From Rhodocyclaceae bacterium (GTDB lineage: Bacteria; Pseudomonadota; Gammaproteobacteria; Burkholderiales; CAIKXV01): 64,000 nucleotides of DNA. Within the stretch, counting starts at the first letter, position 1. The number at the start of each line of letters is the position of its first letter. The position numbers were made by a program, and so were the translations under genes. Positions 62,061 to 64,000 of this stretch are shown one piece after another. Below the pieces are notes generated by a model. The model did no database searches. It saw only the letters and a list, made by a program, of their open reading frames with translations, and was not told where the DNA came from. The stretch covers positions 310,001 to 374,000 of the forward strand of contig JADCHX010000002.1 in NCBI GenBank assembly GCA_020248265.1. The letters run 5' to 3'.

Positions 62061-63134
62061 TCACTCGGGCTGTATGCCCGCAGCCTTCACTACCTTCGCG
62101 ATCCGGGCGACGTCGTCCTTGATCTGCGCGACGAAGGCTGGCTGGCTGACCGGGAATGCATCCGCGCCGAGCTGCAGCAGCCGCTCCTTCAGGTCGGGCG
62201 CGTTCAGCGCCTTGTTCAGGGTCTCGCTCAGGCGCGACACCAGCGCCGGCGACAGGTTGGCCGGCGCATGCAGCCCGGACCAGAAGTTCAGCGTCGCCTC
62301 GGGAACGCCCGCCTCGGCGAAGGTCGGCACCTCAGGCATCAGCGCCGCGCGCCGCGGCGACAGCACTGCCAGTGCACGTACCTTGCCCGCCTTGATGTGG
62401 TTGATCGCCGCCGGCAGCGTGTCGAACACCATCGACACGTTACCGCCGATCACGTCCGGGTATGCGGCGGCCGAGGTCTTGTACGGCACATGCACCATGT
62501 CGGAACCGGTGACCGAACGCAGCAGTTCGCCAGACAGGTGTCCGATGCTGCCGACACCGGCCGAGCCGTAGCTGAGCTTGCCCGGGTTCGCCTTAGCGAA
62601 GGCAAGCAGGTCGCCCAGCGACTTGAACGGCAGGCCGGCATGGATCGCGAGCACGTTCGGGGCATAGGTGACGATGCCGATCGGCGTCAGCCCGTTCACC
62701 GGGTCGTAGCCGAGCTTCTTCACCAGGAAGGGCCCGATCGCGATCGTCGAGACGCTCGACAGCAGCAGCGTGTAGCCGTCGGCCGCCGCGTTCGCGACGA
62801 ACTCGCTGCCGACCGCACCGCCGGCACCGGCGCGGTTCTCGATGACCACCGGCTGGCCGAAGAGTTCGCCCATCTTCTGCCCGAGGGCACGACCCACGAT
62901 GTCCGACACGCCACCCGCTGCGAACGGGACTACCAGGCGGATCGGCTTGTTCGGGAACGCCGCCTGCGCGTACGCTGCCGAGGGAAGCATCGCCGACACC
63001 AGTCCTCCGGCAGCAGCGCAGGCCCCCGCAGCCAGCGCGCGGCGCCGACCCTCGCCGCCGGGCGGCAGCAGACCATCGCAGGTTGCCGTCGAAGTGGACG
63101 ATCCGGGGTGGGCGGCGGCGGGTGCTCGGGGCAT
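62061..63134 (-). CDS. Bug-family substrate-binding protein 3
   Basis: This 357-residue periplasmic receptor has a long N-terminal region ending in a signal-like segment (ALAAGACAAAGGLVSAMLPSAAYAQ). The canonical FPNKPIRLVVPFAAGGVSDIVGRALGQKM follows. GAGGAVGSEFVANAAADGYTLLLSS and KLSYGSAGVGSIGHLSGELL define the binding site. It is more distant from the two receptors at 58-60 kb than those are from each other. ATG 63134 has AGGA a few bases upstream and is preferred over the start ten codons earlier. The next gene on the same strand is a histidine kinase. Confidence 0.92.
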   Translation of the reverse strand: MPRAPAAAHPGSSTSTATCDGLLPPGGEGRRRALAAGACAAAGGLVSAMLPSAAYAQAAFPNKPIRLVVPFAAGGVSDIVGRALGQKMGELFGQPVVIENRAGAGGAVGSEFVANAAADGYTLLLSSVSTIAIGPFLVKKLGYDPVNGLTPIGIVTYAPNVLAIHAGLPFKSLGDLLAFAKANPGKLSYGSAGVGSIGHLSGELLRSVTGSDMVHVPYKTSAAAYPDVIGGNVSMVFDTLPAAINHIKAGKVRALAVLSPRRAALMPEVPTFAEAGVPEATLNFWSGLHAPANLSPALVSRLSETLNKALNAPDLKERLLQLGADAFPVSQPAFVAQIKDDVARIAKVVKAAGIQPE

Positions 63135-63245
63135 CGTGGATCCTTTCGGAATGTGGAAGAACACGCGTTGCCAGCATGCACGAATCCTGCCAGCAGTGAC
63201 ACCCCCGGCCGGCCGGCGGCAGCCGCCACTCGCAGGCCGAGCCGA

Positions 63246-64000
63246 TCAGCCGAGGGGAACCCGGACTTCGATGCTCGTGCCCGCGCCCGCGGCCCCGCAG
63301 GCGATCGAGATGCTGCCCCCGAGCCGGTCGACGACCTCGCGAACGATGGACAGGCCGAGACCACTGCCCACGCCAGCCGCTCCCGGCACCCGGTAGTAGG
63401 GCTCGAACACACGGTCGCGCAGGGCCTCGGGGATACCCGGGCCGGTATCGGACACCGTGAGCAGCACCTCGGCACCCGCACGCTCGAGCGAGATCGACAC
63501 CGCGCTGCCCTGCGCCGAGTAGCGCATCGCGTTGTCGATCAGGTTGCCGACCATGCTGGACAGGGCGGAAGCATCCGCCACTCGGGTGCAGGAGTCGTCG
63601 CACAGCGACACGTCCAGCCGGTGTCCGGTGGCCCTGGCAGCTGCCTCGCGCTGGCGCACCGCGTCGGCCACGACCTCGCGCAGCGGCACCGCCGCCTGCT
63701 CCGCTGCCGGTCGCCCTGCCCGGCTGAACGCCAGCATCTGCTCGGCCAGGTGGGCAGTACGCTCCACGCCTTCGAGCACGCGTGCCAGCGACGCGGCGCG
63801 CTCGGCTTCGTCTCGCGCCCGCTGCAGGTTCTGGGCATGCAGGCGCAGCGCCGCCAGCGGCGTGCGCAGTTCATGGGCAGCGGCGTCGACGAAGCGGCGC
63901 TCCCGGTCCAGTGCCTGCCGAACCCGCTCGAGCAGCCTGTTCAGCGCAGCCATCAGCGGCGCGATCTCGGCCGGCACGCGCGACAGCTGGATCGGGCCGA
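63246..64000 (-). CDS. Sensor histidine kinase, C-terminal part (cut by window edge)
   Basis: The frame is open to the right edge, so only about the last 251 residues are present. The phospho-acceptor box AAAHELRTPLAALRLH (His of the H-box) is followed by an ATP-binding domain with N-box NLIDNAMRYS, G1 DTGPGIP and G2 GSGLGLSIV. The spacing and the ENRRRFVDAAAHELRTP-like start resemble QseC/PmrB-type kinases. The membrane sensor and any response regulator gene lie beyond the window. It might control the adjacent Bug receptor, as BctDE-like systems do, but that is inference. Confidence 0.9.
   Translation of the reverse strand, partial: GPIQLSRVPAEIAPLMAALNRLLERVRQALDRERRFVDAAAHELRTPLAALRLHAQNLQRARDEAERAASLARVLEGVERTAHLAEQMLAFSRAGRPAAEQAAVPLREVVADAVRQREAAARATGHRLDVSLCDDSCTRVADASALSSMVGNLIDNAMRYSAQGSAVSISLERAGAEVLLTVSDTGPGIPEALRDRVFEPYYRVPGAAGVGSGLGLSIVREVVDRLGGSISIACGAAGAGTSIEVRVPLG

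Noticed and set aside
1-64000. CRISPR arrays, rRNA and tRNA genes
   Set aside because: No regularly spaced repeats and no rRNA or tRNA signature other than tmRNA were seen in the gaps between genes.

Overview
The window is GC-rich bacterial chromosome and looks like a betaproteobacterium, most likely Burkholderiales. The main evidence is gene order. The run gyrA-serC-pheA-hisC-tyrA-aroA-cmk-rpsA-ihfB-lapA-lapB-pyrF, with ompA, ubiG and gph beside gyrA, is a typical betaproteobacterial arrangement. bamD divergent from rluD-pgeF, a PhaR-type polyhydroxybutyrate regulator and three Bug-type periplasmic solute receptors fit the same group. No species can be named from the sequence alone.

Layout. 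1-9.3 kb: the end of an acetoacetyl-CoA synthetase, a copper pump and chaperone (copA-copZ), bamD, rluD-pgeF, and a polyhydroxybutyrate block (phaC, phaB, phaR). 9.3-16.3 kb: rimO, a DinG/YoaA helicase, an RhlE-type RNA helicase and a gamma-glutamyltransferase. 16.4-33.6 kb (minus strand): LPS heptose and UDP-glucuronate genes (hldD, hldA, ugd), pyrF, the lapAB LPS-control pair, ihfB, rpsA, cmk, five amino-acid biosynthesis genes (aroA, tyrA, hisC, pheA, serC) and gyrA. 33.9-37.7 kb (plus strand): ompA, an amidohydrolase, ubiG and gph, followed by ssrA (tmRNA).

From the 3' end of ssrA the content becomes accessory. A copy of the last bases of ssrA plus its terminator reappears 3.26 kb downstream, in the manner of attL/attR sites. 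Between the two copies lie a Doc-type toxin with a small antitoxin, and an IS66-family element that has lost tnpB and has no target duplication. No integrase remains, so this looks like the stump of an integrated island. Just past the second copy is the least familiar part of the window. It is a leftward cluster of two tandem paralogous B12-domain radical SAM proteins, a SAM methyltransferase and an Fe(II)/2-oxoglutarate oxygenase. The oxygenase and methyltransferase share one reading frame, separated by a single TAG, and the oxygenase 5' end is also disrupted. It appears to be a decaying or recoded small-molecule pathway.

45.5-64 kb is a catabolic and transport region. It holds a P2-type cation ATPase, a fragment of an outer-membrane phospholipase gene, a Tat-exported molybdenum hydroxylase with its 2Fe-2S subunit, and a nearby cytochrome c. 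It also has a glycosyltransferase, a DoxX protein, an Asp/Glu/hydantoin racemase, an exported spermidine-synthase-like protein, a cupin and an alpha/beta hydrolase. The end of the window has three Bug receptors, a class II aldolase, a GDT1-type manganese exporter and the 3' part of a sensor histidine kinase. Several start codons are non-ATG or uncertain and are flagged individually.
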